DNA of 64,000 nucleotides from Glandiceps talaboti. Lineage: Eukaryota; Hemichordata; Enteropneusta; Spengelidae. Each line of letters starts with the position of its first letter. Within the stretch, counting starts at the first letter, position 1. The notes under the pieces are model-generated. The model did not search any database, was not told where the DNA came from, and saw only the letters and a list, made by a program, of their open reading frames with translations. This document shows, piece after piece, positions 1 to 13,900 of this stretch. The stretch covers positions 21,389,675-21,453,674 of the forward strand of contig NC_135560.1 in assembly GCF_964340395.1 (NCBI RefSeq). Reading direction: 5' to 3'. A program made the position numbers and the translations under genes.

Positions 1-3000
1 TCTGTCCACCGTCAGCTAAGCAGTACAAGACAAACTGTTGATGCAGAACAGACATATGCGAGAAGCCTCGATCACAAAGTGAATAACCTGAAACTTATTT
101 TAGATGTTAAAGAAGCTGAGATCAAGGACCTTAAAGGAAACCTTTCTGAAGTTCAGGCAAAATGGGACCACTTAAAATCACAACCCAACATTGGTGAGGT
201 AGAGCAGGACATTGCTACTCTGAAATTAGAACTTCAGGACAACCAAAAAGAGATAACATCCCTACAAAATGACTTACTTGCAAAGAAATCTGTACAAGAG
301 AAGAAGATATATGACGTTGATATACTCTCCCAGAAATATAGCAAAGTCAAACAGGCCTACAACAACAGCACAGAATTAGTAAGGCAATTACAACACCAGG
401 TGCAAACTTTGACTACAGTTTTAGATGCCAAAGATAGGGATATTGTGGATCTTCAAAGTAAGCTTCAAGAAACTCAAAAGGACTTGGCAATTGTCTCATT
501 TTCCACCCAGCATTCAGATGCTGAATCTGCTATCCAAGGTGCAGAGTCAAAGGAAGCCGTCGACAACATGAGAATGAAAGTCATCGAGCTCAGAAAAGTA
601 CTAAGTGATCATGTTATGACCATTACTTCATTAAACGGAGAATTGAAGCACTCTCAACAGCTGGTGAGTGAGAAAGATACACAGCTTCAAGTGATGATGA
701 AAGAAACCAAAGAAAATCAAACTGCGATGGAGAATGAAATCAAGCAGCTGCGAGATCAGCTCCAAGGCATTGAAAAGACAGTGGATAACAATGATTCAGA
801 AATGAAGTTCGCTGCTTTACAAAATAATGTCATGCACGCCCAAGACGAGCTCCGAAGAAAAGAACAAGAAATGGAACGAATGACTAGTGATCATGAAAGA
901 GAGAGGTACAACCTTCACAACCAGATTGCACTGATGACACAACAACTTCAGTATGTTACCACCAATTCACAACAACACGATCCTGCCATATTTAGTCATC
1001 TAGAACACCAAATAGATGAAGCGAAGAATGCTGTTCAGGAAAAGAATGAAAGATTTAATGAGACTTTGAGCAGAAGTAAATTCGAAGTGGAATGTTTACA
1101 GAAGGAAGTTCATAGCCTACAACAACATCTTGAAAGTGTTCAATTAAAACAGAGTGTTCAGGCAGATCATGATCACACAACTGCTTTACAACACGAACTT
1201 GATGAGGCAAGAAGACAGATTCAGGAAAAAGAAAATGAGTTGCAGCATTTTAGAAATGAACAGTGGTACAGGCATCATGACAGTGAAGTACAACAGATGT
1301 GGAGCCAGAAACTTGAGTCTCAAGGACAAACAGTTGCACATGATGACACAATCAGTTCACTGCGAGTAGAACTGCGAGAAGCAAACAACACAATAAGGGA
1401 TAAAGACCAACAGCTTCAAACACTCGTGCATGATCTACAAGCACAACATGGTACAGATAGTTTAATTCAGGGCCTACAAAGTGAACTTCTACTTGCAAGA
1501 AATGAGCTTCAAAAACGACACGAGACAACTGAACATTTAATGAATGTTAATGAGAGAGAAAAGCAAGAACTTCACATTCAAATCGAATTTTTGAAGCAGC
1601 AGTTTAAGTTTGAAAGCAGCAATGCAAAACGTGATGGTCATGTATTACAATCAGCCATTGATCAACAACTTGCTGGAGCAAGAATGACAGAGATGGGAAG
1701 AGATGAAAAGTTCTTTGGACTGATTAGAGAACACGAGAAAGAAAAGCAAGAACTGATGAAAGAAATACAAACACTTCAGCTGCAACTGATGAGAGCTGAA
1801 ACTAAGCTAGACAAGCATGTTCTATCTGATAACGATGGCGCCTTCAAAAGAGAGCTTGAATTGGCAAGAAAGATGGTAATGGAAAAGGAGGAAATGTTAC
1901 AGTCATTACAAATAGAGAGTAAGCAACAACATGCGGATCTTCAGAGAGAAATCCAACAGCTGAGAATCCAACAGATTGAAGCACAGGCAGAAATACTGGA
2001 CCATAGTAAGGACAACACCATTGCAGCTTTGCAACAAGAGCTGAGTGACACAAGGGCTTCTTTAAGAGAGAAAGAACAGCAACTTCAATTCATAATACAA
2101 GAAAGTCAGAAGCAGCAACACGATTTGCAACATCAATTACAAGATGCCTATTCAAAACCAATCAATTCACATGACTATGAATTAGTCCGAGAGAAAGAGA
2201 AGGATTATGAAATTCAAAATTTGAAGGGTGAACTTGCTCGTTTGAGAAACACCACAAGTGAATATGTAGATAATGCTATGCAGAAGGTCCAATTGGAAAA
2301 TGCTAAACGTGAGTGTGAAGGCTACATGCACGAAATAGGGAATATTAAAGAAGAATTGCATGCTACGAAAAAGATTGCATCTGATAGAAAACACGAGGTT
2401 GAAAAATTGAGAGAAGATCTATCTCATGCAGATAAATATGTCAATACAATCAGATCTGATGACAAAACCCTTAATAAAGAACTGAATGCACTGAAGGCCT
2501 TAATTGAAGTTAAAGAAAAACAAATGAAAACCTTACAGAGTGAAGCAGATGATTACAGGTGTCTAAACAAAGAACTCCAAGGAAGGCTTGAAAAGATGGA
2601 TCAAGATATGGAAATATCCAAGGAAGTCACCAAAGAAAGGAAAATGCAAATGGAATTCTTGTCAATTGAACTTCAAAACAGCAGACAGGGATTTCAAGAG
2701 AAATCAACTGAATTTCTTACTCTAAGGCTTGAACTTGAGAATGGAAGAGCAATGAACGAAAAGCAGAGGAAGCAGATTTGTTCACTTGAAGGGGATTTGA
2801 ATACTGCCAGAGAAGCTCTGAAAAACAAGCAAGGTGAAATAAGTAGTCTCCAGAAGAGTCTCAAGGTCGCCAAACGGATGACATCTGACAAAAGATCTCA
2901 ACTGAACCAGATGCATGGTACCATGACTGATATTGGCGTCATGGCTGACGACAGACAGAAAGAGATAATGGCTCTTCTTGATGACCTTGAAAGTAGTAGG

Positions 3001-6000
3001 GTCATTACACGTGACCAACAAGTACAGATTGAGCTACTGAGACACGATTTGAAGAGTGCCAAGGAATTTATCGAAAGTGAAAGAGAGGAAATGAGAATGA
3101 TGCACCAGGAGTTACTTGAGGTAAGTGAGATGGCTGTCACGAAACAGAACCAAGCAGAGAAGTTACAGTTAGATCTCCATGGGATGAGGCAATGGGCTGA
3201 AGAACGTCACATAGAATCGACAGAACTGCACAAAACCTTGGAAGAGACCACACAATCTCTTGAAACGAAACAAACGGAAACAATTGAGTCACAGAAAAAG
3301 ATTATTGCACTTGAAAGTCTTTTATCAGAACAGCAAGAAGGGATTGATGTATTAAAAGGAACGGCTCATACACTAAACGATACAGTGAAAGACCTTAAGC
3401 AACAGCTCAAAGACTCTGAAGATCACATTTCTAGCAAGGTCAGAATCATCACAGAGCAAAATCAAAAAGTGCATTTACTTAACGAAGAACTGCAGAGAAG
3501 AAACATTCTGGTTGCTGAGAAAGAACATGAGATGAATGACCTCAGAGAAAATCTGAAAGGATTGTCAAAAGTTTCTGATGATAGGTTGGCCCAATTGAAG
3601 GCAGGTCATCATGATGTGGAAGTGATGAAGAGAGATGCCAAGGAGCATGATAAGTTAATTAGGGAGTTGAGACACGAATGCGACAATGTAAAGAAACATG
3701 CTGAGAGTCGCCACAACAAAGCCGAAACCCTACTTGGAAGATTAGAAGGAATGAAAAGATTGGCTGAAGAAAGAGGTTCCCAAGTGTCATCTTTGCAGAA
3801 AGATCTAGAAAGAGCAAGAGCTTCGGCCAAAACAAAATCAGAGCAGATCACTGCTATTCAAAACAGCATCATGTAAGTACATACATTTAACGTATAACAG
3901 TTTTCTCCATGAATATGCTCATCTATCTGTTTCCTATGTAGCCAATCTCTCTGATTGCAATGAGTGGATAATATATTATGGAGAATACGAATCGTCTGTC
4001 TGAATACTTTATTCTGTATGTGCCTATGTGTCTGCCTTTGGTTGCTGCATGGCTTACATATTCTTGCACCTGAAGGACATCACCTTCAGTATAATAACAA
4101 TTTCGTACTGTGTATAGTTTTTAAAAAAAAAAACATTTGGTCAATTGATGCTGTCTTCTAACATTCCTAGCCCTTATATCTCAGTTTCGTCCATGTATCT
4201 GTGTTCGAAATGGCACTATGTTACACAACAGTACACACCAACACATTTGCACAACCCTATGGTGTTCTAAAAACTGCACATCCACATTATCAAAAAAGTA
4301 ATAAGGGAAAGCGAAACTATGTTTACCATATCTATTTTCGTATTGTTCTCAGCACCCATACAACCGAATGCAATTCACAGAAAGAGGACATCGCACACCT
4401 ATCTGTCCAAACGAGTACCTTGGAAGACAGTCTTGAGAAAGTAACTAACGATCTGAAACAAAAAGTGAGTTTACTTCTTCACCTGCTTAGTCTGAATGAA
4501 CAAAATGTGTTCTTTCCATATCAATGTCATTCTGGCCATGGTGATCAACAAGGCCACCACTTTTAATAGTTGCATGCTTTTCGTTGGCAATACCGTTTAG
4601 ATAAAGAGGCCCAAAGGTTTTACAATTTATGGTATCATGAGCTTGAGGATCAATTTCACAGACAATCAAAATTCTTCAAATCTCGAGAAACTTTGCCATA
4701 TATGAAACCTTATTTCTGGTCCGTTTGAAATAATAAAATAGATGGGGGAGGGGGGGGGTGTCACTTTTTTTGTTCAAGAAAATCGAAAATCTTTAAACAT
4801 CGTCGTTGACGGCCATATTGGATTCTAAAATGGCTTAATTTTGATATCTTTTTTACCTCTGTATAAAACGTTTGTACGGTGACCCCTGACCTCCCCCCCC
4901 CCTTGATTTGAACTGAGAATGGGTGTACGTTTTCTTGGATAAAGTAATAGAATGGGTTTTAACAGTTTATATATCCAAGGCGCATTTTACGATAATACTG
5001 TCGTGGGAATAATTTATTGTGATTTATGGCCGGAAGGATGGAATACATAAACAAAACTTCTTTATATCACATTCTTAATATTACATTCCATAGGTGTACC
5101 TAAACAAAATGAGACTATTTAATCAGACAATAAACTATGTAGTCCATTATTAGTAAATTCTCATCTGTATTTGTATCAATCTGATTAAAATCCGATGTAG
5201 TGTACACGTCGCGATTTCTTTTTGACTGTTAGTTTACTGTTGTCTGTTCTGTTGAGAGTGCTCGTTACACCATCGGATTTTAATCAGATTGTATTTGTAC
5301 TGAATAGTGCATTGACTTATAATATGAATTCATTTGTAGCTTAAAGAGTTGTCAGCTCTTCAACAATTAAATCAAACACTGTTTTACGAGAAATGTAAGG
5401 CAGAATCAGAACTGAAGCAAAGTCAAGATGAGTTGGTCGCTGTCAGGCACATTTTGGAGTCTGAGAAGGATACACACAAAGCTGAATTATTTGCTGTGAA
5501 GTCAGAGCTGACCCAAAGTCATGAAAAGGTAGGAAATGATTTTGCTAACCGGAATTTGAAAGACCGCACAGATGACCGTAGTCTAGCTATCCAACCTCCT
5601 GACAATTCTTCTAACTTAGGTTAGCGAGCATAGGTTGCATAGCTCAAAAAGCACTGTCGAGGGATTGTCTGGAGCTACGCATCCGAAGTGACCTTCCGAG
5701 CGCAGATTCGGAATGTTATTACACAAGTAATATCGCCGTAATAAAAAAATGAGATCATTACTACTACGTAACGAGTGTAAGTGTTTGCCGTTCAATGAGT
5801 TCTTCGTTTACCACCATTGACACTTTAACATTGGATGTAGTTTTCACACTGGAATCACATCGAGTACTAATTACTCAATATTATGTAAATTCGTTATTGC
5901 AAATTGATTTCAGATACTCATTGACATGGACATTTCATATATCAATTATATATCAGAATCTACCTTGATTCCAGATACGCACGACCGAAAATATTAAAGA

Positions 6001-6642
6001 AAAGTTGGCTGAAACTTTGGAAGATGTGAAAGAGGAATTGACATCTGAGCTTAATAGGTCGACCAAGAAATCGCATAAACTTGGTGATCGGCTATCACAC
6101 TGCGAAGCTGAGCTGGCATCGATGAAACACCAATGCGTTGTCCTCAATTCAGCCTTGGAAACTGAACACCGTGACTTTGAAGCACTCAGGGTTGGTAGTT
6201 TATAAAAAAAAGTGTTGATTCTGGTTATCAAATTGTTCAGAACGTAGTCCAACCTATAATTTTACTCGTCCACCAACAAACCAAGTCAGTCAGTCAGTCA
6301 GTCAATCAATCAATCAACGGCAAACCCATTCGCTCACTCTCTCACTCACTCACTACCAATTCACCCAAGCCCACTCACCCGACCACCCACCAACATACCT
6401 ACCCATCACACACACACACAAGGGCCGTTTTTACTAGTCTTGTACTTCTCTTTTTTCGAAGGATCGTTGCAAGAGAGACGAGGAAGTTAATGCCTCAATC
6501 AAAGAAGAAGTGAAAGATCTGACAATGCAGTTAGAACATTCCGCTGTGACTATGGATGGATTGAGAGAACAACTTACTTTGATGGAAAGAGAGAAACAAA
6601 GCTTGCTGGCAGGTCAGTGTCAGATATTCAAATAAAGCAGAA

Positions 6643-6704
<62 letters not shown>

Positions 6705-9700
6705 TAATGTATCCATTTATATTTTCAGTAAAGATTTGATAACAGCTAATACTCTCGCTACTTTCATTTCTACACCTATGATGACAATTACCTTATTCAT
6801 TAGAAATATCGTTACCAAAGTTTCACATTAGCAAAGATACCAATACATGTTATGTGCCAATATATGATATTATTTTCGATTTTTTTGTGACGTCAGATCT
6901 TGAGGATATGAGTTACCAAATAGATGAGAAAGAGAGGACGATTAATGACGTCAGAGAAATGGGTAATCGAGCTGTTGAATCCATCACTCAGAAGTTTGAA
7001 GAGGAGAAAGATGAACTTGAACAAGCTAAGGACTCTATGCAACATGAACTTGATGACACTAAAGAGCATCTTGATATAATGAACAGGCAGCTTGAGCAGA
7101 GAAATTTACAGCTGACCAATTTTGGGAAGACTCTCAGGGACTTAGATGCAGAGAAAAGGTCGGTATTAGTAACATTGATGTCGTTTCTGAAGTCACGTGC
7201 AGATCTGTACACCAGTAAAAAAACAAACAAAAAACAAACAAACAAACAAACAAACATGGAGTCCTTATATCTAATGCATAAATGTGGTTGATGAGGTGAC
7301 TTTTGGTTTGGGGTTGTTATCTCCTGTATTTAATTGCAGGTCATGCCATATACACATGTCAGGGGTATGTTTGTTCAAGGAAGTTCTGAAAAAATTACCG
7401 TCCAGTCAAATTTATTCCATATAAATGAACAGAACAATAATGCAGTATCGTGGACATAAAAGGGAAATAATGTTCTTTGTTTCTTTGCTTAGTATTTACT
7501 CTGTAGTAAGTGTCTGATATTTTTTTGTCTACTCAGCTCAAGGAAGGATCTCGAAAGTCAAGTTTGTCATTTAAAGGAAGAGCTGGAAAAATCTGGAAAT
7601 ACCATCGAAGAGGTTATAAACAAACTGCAAGACAAAGAACTAAGTTTCACTAAGTTAAATGAACAGTTGAGCAAAGCAAGCCGTTTGAGTAATATCCTGA
7701 AGGAACAACTCCAACAACAACGACAAACTGCTGCCAAAGTCATCTATAAGCATGAACAAGAGAAGAGTGACTTGAACAAAACATTGACAGACGTAGGTAT
7801 AGTAGTGTAATGGGGAGATGGGGAGGGGGGGGGGGCAGAAGTAGCAGTTATATTGTAGTGTTTTGTAAATGTTTTAATTTATGTTCATTTACTTTTCAAA
7901 ATTAGCATTTTACCGTAAAACGTCAAGTTTCTTTACGTCACTGCCTAAGACGGAAACGCTAAAACATACTGTGGTTTGCGAGAATATAACAGAGAAACAG
8001 CACATTGCAGAAATGTACACGACAATGAAATAGACTAAAGGGAAAAGATCAGAAAGCCCGAAGGCAATACAGAAATGATTATTTTGAAAAATATAATAAT
8101 GGCAGCAGAAATAATAGTTTTAATAGCAGTCTCAGGAACAGTAAATTAACAATGAAGCGAACAACAGAATACAATCCCTCCTCAGCACAATTATAAATCT
8201 TCTAATTTTTGATTTCCCAATTGGTATAATATTCATCTCCAATCAATTATTTGCGAGACAATACTGTTCAACTGTAAAAAATATGTAAAATATCAAAGTG
8301 TCAAAACACATGGTATTATGACAAATAATTGTACGGTCGTACGACAGAATAAATTAGTTGTTGATGACGTCATATTTTGTAGTTTGAATCATCGTTGAAA
8401 GAAACCGAGAAGAATTGTGAGACCGTGACAAGAACACGTGATCAGCTGCTTGCAGACATAGACAATCTATCGCAAACTGTTGCCAAGTTACATGGTGATC
8501 TTGACGCAGAAAGAGAAGGTCGTAAAATTTCAGATCGAGAAATCGGTGACCGAGAATTTGAAATTGGAGAATTTAAGCGAGATCAGGTAAGAGAGTATAA
8601 ATATCTAACGTGTATAATAATTAAGAAACAGTGCGTGAAGGAACGGTTGGGCGTGGATGGATTGAATACTTGACTTTTTAGCAAGCACAGTGTGTGAAGG
8701 AACGGTTGACGTTTAGCAAGCCTTGTCAAATTAATTCACTTTAGAACATTGTTGGCGATTAATAAGCCTATAGGTCCATTTCCTCATTTGAAAAATTTAT
8801 TTATATCATTAAAACGTATATGTATTATACATCAAATATTCTTAACAGGTGACAGTTTAATCTCTCTCGCCCTTCTACAATATAATTCAAATTCTGTTTC
8901 TTGTTAATTTGAGCAAAGTTATGTTGTTTGCGCAACAACTCTTCGAAAAGTCCCATCCAGTATTGTATTATCTCTTGTGCAGGAAAGACATTCACTCTAT
9001 TATCTATCACTGACATATGTTATTGTTATCATATTTGTAGGATGTTCTCCATGGCAATCTGGATAGATTGAGAAAGGATGTATTTTGTTTGGAGAGAAAC
9101 TTATCTGATGAGAGGAAGATGGTAAACAAACTGAAGAATGAACGCGAGATCCTTAAGTCAACCATTGCTGACATAGAAAACAGAGGTGTCAGTCTCATCC
9201 AACAGATAGAGTGTTATCAGGTGAGAACAACAAAATAGTTACTTTCAACTTTAGTGCGAAACTGCCAGACTTGTTTAGAGTGATGACTGATGGTGAATAT
9301 CTACTGACATGTCAACATTTTTCAACTGAGCTGCTGGCATCCTTTTCACCCACAGCTAAAGTATGTATATGTAATGATTAGTTTGGTTAGAAATGTGGAT
9401 TTTGACAGTAGACTAGAAAGAGAAGTAAATCAGGAACAAGGTGCCAGCAGGTACATGCAGTTGGGACAAATCTAACAGTCCGCCATCTTAAGGTTTCAAA
9501 GTCATCCCTTTCGTTTATTGCCGAACTACAGAGAAGGCCGTACTGACTGAATTATTGACCAAAGAATGTTTCGATTACAATGTGAAAAAAATGACTTAAA
9601 TGGCAACAAGGAAAATTAAAAACAATATTAATTATGAAGCAACAAACTTGGAACAAAATGTAAGATATTTGTTCTGAACTAAACGTGGAATTTGTAACTT

Positions 9701-10919
9701 TCTTTAAACTTACCATGCTTTAAATTCAACACCTGCAACACCCCCCCCCCCACCTTTCCCATACACACTGTCGGCTCTATTAAACCTCACGCAAGACAGG
9801 TTGAAGGCGTTCGAACAAAAAAATATGGAATGTTTACCCTGTTCGGTCTGCATTACGTCAACGCGCCTCCATGTCAATGGGGGGGGGGGGGGTTCAAAAA
9901 TAGTTAAAACTTTCAAAGTAAGATATTTCATAAAGTATGCGGGACGATTATATTATCAGCATCAAAATTATATACGGTATACCCAAATATTTATGTTCAT
10001 TCAGCCGAAAAGTACTCGTGACCCAAGGAGTTGTCACTACCCGTCTCAGACTTTTAGTGACAGGGTACTTGAAGTCACTTTTATTTTTCTTGGCTGACCG
10101 AGCAAACATACTGGGGAATGATATTTAAGTACATATACATACCCGATGTTTTGCTTTTGTTTTGTAGAACGAACTCGCCAAGACTAGACAGAAGATGAAA
10201 TCCAGATACAGAAATCTACAAGCAGATGACGAAAAAGTAATCATAGATTTGCAAGACAAAATGTAAGTAACAATCTTTCATCAATTTTCTATAAACTAAG
10301 GAGTCTCACAAAGATCGCAACTGACTACTACAATATCAAATAGGACGCGTTTGCTCATCACCACTTCGCGTTTTATTACATGTAACAAGAATCGTCCGCG
10401 TTCAGTGGTAATCACACGCAGAACGGGTTACGCTCAGTGCGGATTTGGGTCAGAGGTCAAACGAGAAGTGAGCGTTACACCGCGTAAAGATGAAGATTAA
10501 TCCACACAATAGTAAAATGTACAAATGTTCCGTGGAATAAACAACCTGGAAATGATCGTGAAATTGTACCACGGTGTCGAAAGAAAGTTGCCATCGAATG
10601 CTTGACATCGACACCACAAATACCACCCAACTCATCTCATAACATTTTTATTGACCATCAAACGTGAATGTGTACTTTAGTATAATGGTAAACTTGCGAT
10701 GGATAATAACATTTGATTCTATCTCCATATCGTCGCAGGCACGCAGTGGATTTAGAAAATGAGAAATTATCTAAACAACTGACGAATGCATTGAGGGAAG
10801 TTGAAGAATTAAGGTAAGGTAAACGCTAAGACAACACGTCACTCTTTAAACCAGACATTTAGCTGGAGGGATGGATGAAGAGAGAGGGGGAGGGAGGGAG
10901 GGAGGGAGGGAGGGAGTAA

Positions 10920-10965
<46 letters not shown>

Positions 10966-13900
10966 ATGTATGTATGTATGTATGTATGTATGTATGTATG
11001 TATGTATGTGTGTGTATGTGTGTATGTATGTGTGTATGTGTGTATGTATGTATGTATGTATGTATGTATGTATGTATGTATGTATGTATGTATGTATGTG
11101 TGTGTGTGTGTGTGTGTGTGAGTGGGTGAGTGAGTGAGTGTATGGGCGTGTGTCTGTATGTTAATAAATAGGGGATTAACACTATAAACAAATGAAATGG
11201 ATTGTGTATCGCTTCCTTCGATGGAGGCACACGATAACCGTAAGAGTCCATTCTTGTTACAGACAATGCACCTCCAAAAAGAGTGAAAAGTACCAACACT
11301 TGAAGGAAGCAATTAGTGAACTTGAAGAAGAGAGAAAAGACCTGAAAGACAATTTAAGGAAAGTTGAAGAAAAATTAAGAACTGAAGCAATGTTGCAAGA
11401 AAAGTTGATTGTAAGGTAAAAAAGTAACGATAATTATATTAATGTTAAAACCATTTTAATTTCACAAGTTCACATCGATAGTGAAATAGCCGAGTTACAA
11501 CAGTAAGTCAGTCGGGGAAGCCAGTCTATGTATGTGATTACACTATATAAGAGACGTCGTGTCGCTCCGCCCTCACCGGCCTCCTCTCTCCCGATTGTAA
11601 TCTCGGTTAACCGGTTGTGATCTTATGCTAACTGCAACTTCACAAGAGAGGGGTTGACGGATGTGTGAGGGCGCCCCGTCACGACGTACCTTACTGACTA
11701 GTCTGTGATCGATGGAAGGTGTACCTTAGGCCGTATTACTTGCGTACAGCGTTCAGTCTAATTTATTCCAAAAATATTAGATATATTGATTACGTCAACA
11801 TTTGCATCCAAGAGTAGAAACTAATATTGTAAAGGTTTGCTGTACATTGTATACTTCAAAGGGTGTTTATTAATGATAGTGTCTGTCCCTGTTATGATAT
11901 CACCTCGTGGCTCACCCATCGCGTGAAATACCTCATGTCCTAAATCCAAGTAACATTAATGCAAATATCTCTATTACCTACCATTCACACGTTGATATAT
12001 TTTATCCCCTTCACTCTGAGCACAATCTTTATTTGAATACTTTGTTTTTAAAGACAAGTATGTACTTTGATGGAAAATAATGACCTGGGTGAGTGACTGT
12101 GAAACAGTCGGATGAACGCGTATAACCCTGAGAGACATGGGAAACTACCAGTTAACTACGAAAAATATTGAGGAAATTTTCCTTTAAATAACTAAAACTG
12201 AATAGCAAACTCAAAACATTTGAAGAATATGCGACATTATGAAAATCTCCCAAGGAATGGTGCCAGTCAATAGAGGGGTTTTATGGGTTCCTTCCTTCCG
12301 TGCGTCCGTGTGCGCACAGCAACCCTTATCTGACAATGAATTTCTTTCAAACCTAAGGCTTACAAAATGTGGCATACTAATACCAATACTAATAGAGCCA
12401 TATGCACGCCAATTTGTTTTCGACAACATCAAAATTGGCCTAACCAACGCCATATTTGTTGTAAACAATCACACTTTACTGCATAATTGTAAAAGTAGGC
12501 ACAATGTTGTTTCAATTAATCACTACCCTGTGACTGTCCTCATCGCTTATGCAGAAACAAAGAGCAAGAAGGTGAACTGGGGCGGCTTAGAAAAGCACTC
12601 GGTACGCTGCAGGAAGAAACACTTGTGTTGCAGTACTGCAACCCTCAACTATCTCCGAAGACTCCGAGGTAAGGGTAGACTGTAAGGTAATATGTGTCGT
12701 TCAATCTTCTCAGTTAGTACTGACTGGTAGGACGTTCGGACGGCATTACATATTAAATCTAACAGAATATAGGGTAAGTTGTTTTGTACGTAAGGCCCCA
12801 AAAAAGTTGTTTCTGGTCAGCGCGCACATCACAAATACCCCCGCGTCGATCTTTTTGTGTGTGTTTGTCCAGCCCATGCAGTCTGCAAATCCGTGGGGAA
12901 ACACTAAAATAACCCTCAGTGAAGACAACTGCAGAGACAACATGAACAAGCAAATGATATCTGCCCCACATACACACTTGCTCTAAAGTATTAAATAAAA
13001 AGAACAGTAACTGTCATAAATAGTAGATTGAGAGTCTAGTTTGTTGAGAATTAAATAAAATCGTCGCACTATTTTAGACAAACTGTCCTGACCAGAAACA
13101 GTTTTTTTTTTGCCTAACATGAGATATTTTGTTTTATGTAATTAAGGAATCGGGCAGTCATCGAAAAGTGACGGTATTGTTTCTTTCATTTCAAAGTAAT
13201 CACTTATATGTAGATGTAAAGTCGTGTTATGGTTACTCAGGAAAATCAAGTATAACTATTATAATAATACAATGAACCAAACTAAAACCCATAAACAGTT
13301 AGTATAGTTCTACAACAGAAAGTACATTCACAGCTATTCAACACATGCTGCAAGGATCGCTGTGTTGTCTCTATGTAGATAGTTTTACTAGTCTCTGACA
13401 AAATAAAATTAATTTTAATTGAATGAGACAAGTACCTGAAACACTTTACTTCCCCGTTAACGGTTGTAATAAATCATACTCCACGACACCAATTTAATTT
13501 TGATTTTTAACCAAAATGTTGCATGAATAATACTTTATCTTTCAAATTTATGTGTGGTGGCTTGAGGACTGAATGAATGGAATGAATGGTTGCCATGTAA
13601 CTCATCACAGAGTGCACGAATCAAGCAATCTATCCAAAGAGTTTGTATAGCCAAAATCCAATACGAAGTGATGTTGTATGCATACGAATTGTATTTTAAA
13701 GATGCCCTACAATATATATTTTGTTATTTTAACCACCTTGTTTACATTATTAGCCAGGACATAAAGACAGCATTGGGCGAACTAAGCAAACAAATACAAC
13801 GACAGGCAAATCCTAAGGGAAATTACACTCCTCAGTTTACTAAAGAGAAGGTAAGATAATTAGGCATATTTTTTCCATTAATATGTGTATTTTCTGCTTG

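Noticed and set aside
12239-12685. 148-aa ORF around exon 12555-12668
   Set aside because: Only 12555-12668 fits acceptor, donor and phase; that exon is read in a different frame from this ORF, as part of the coiled-coil gene.
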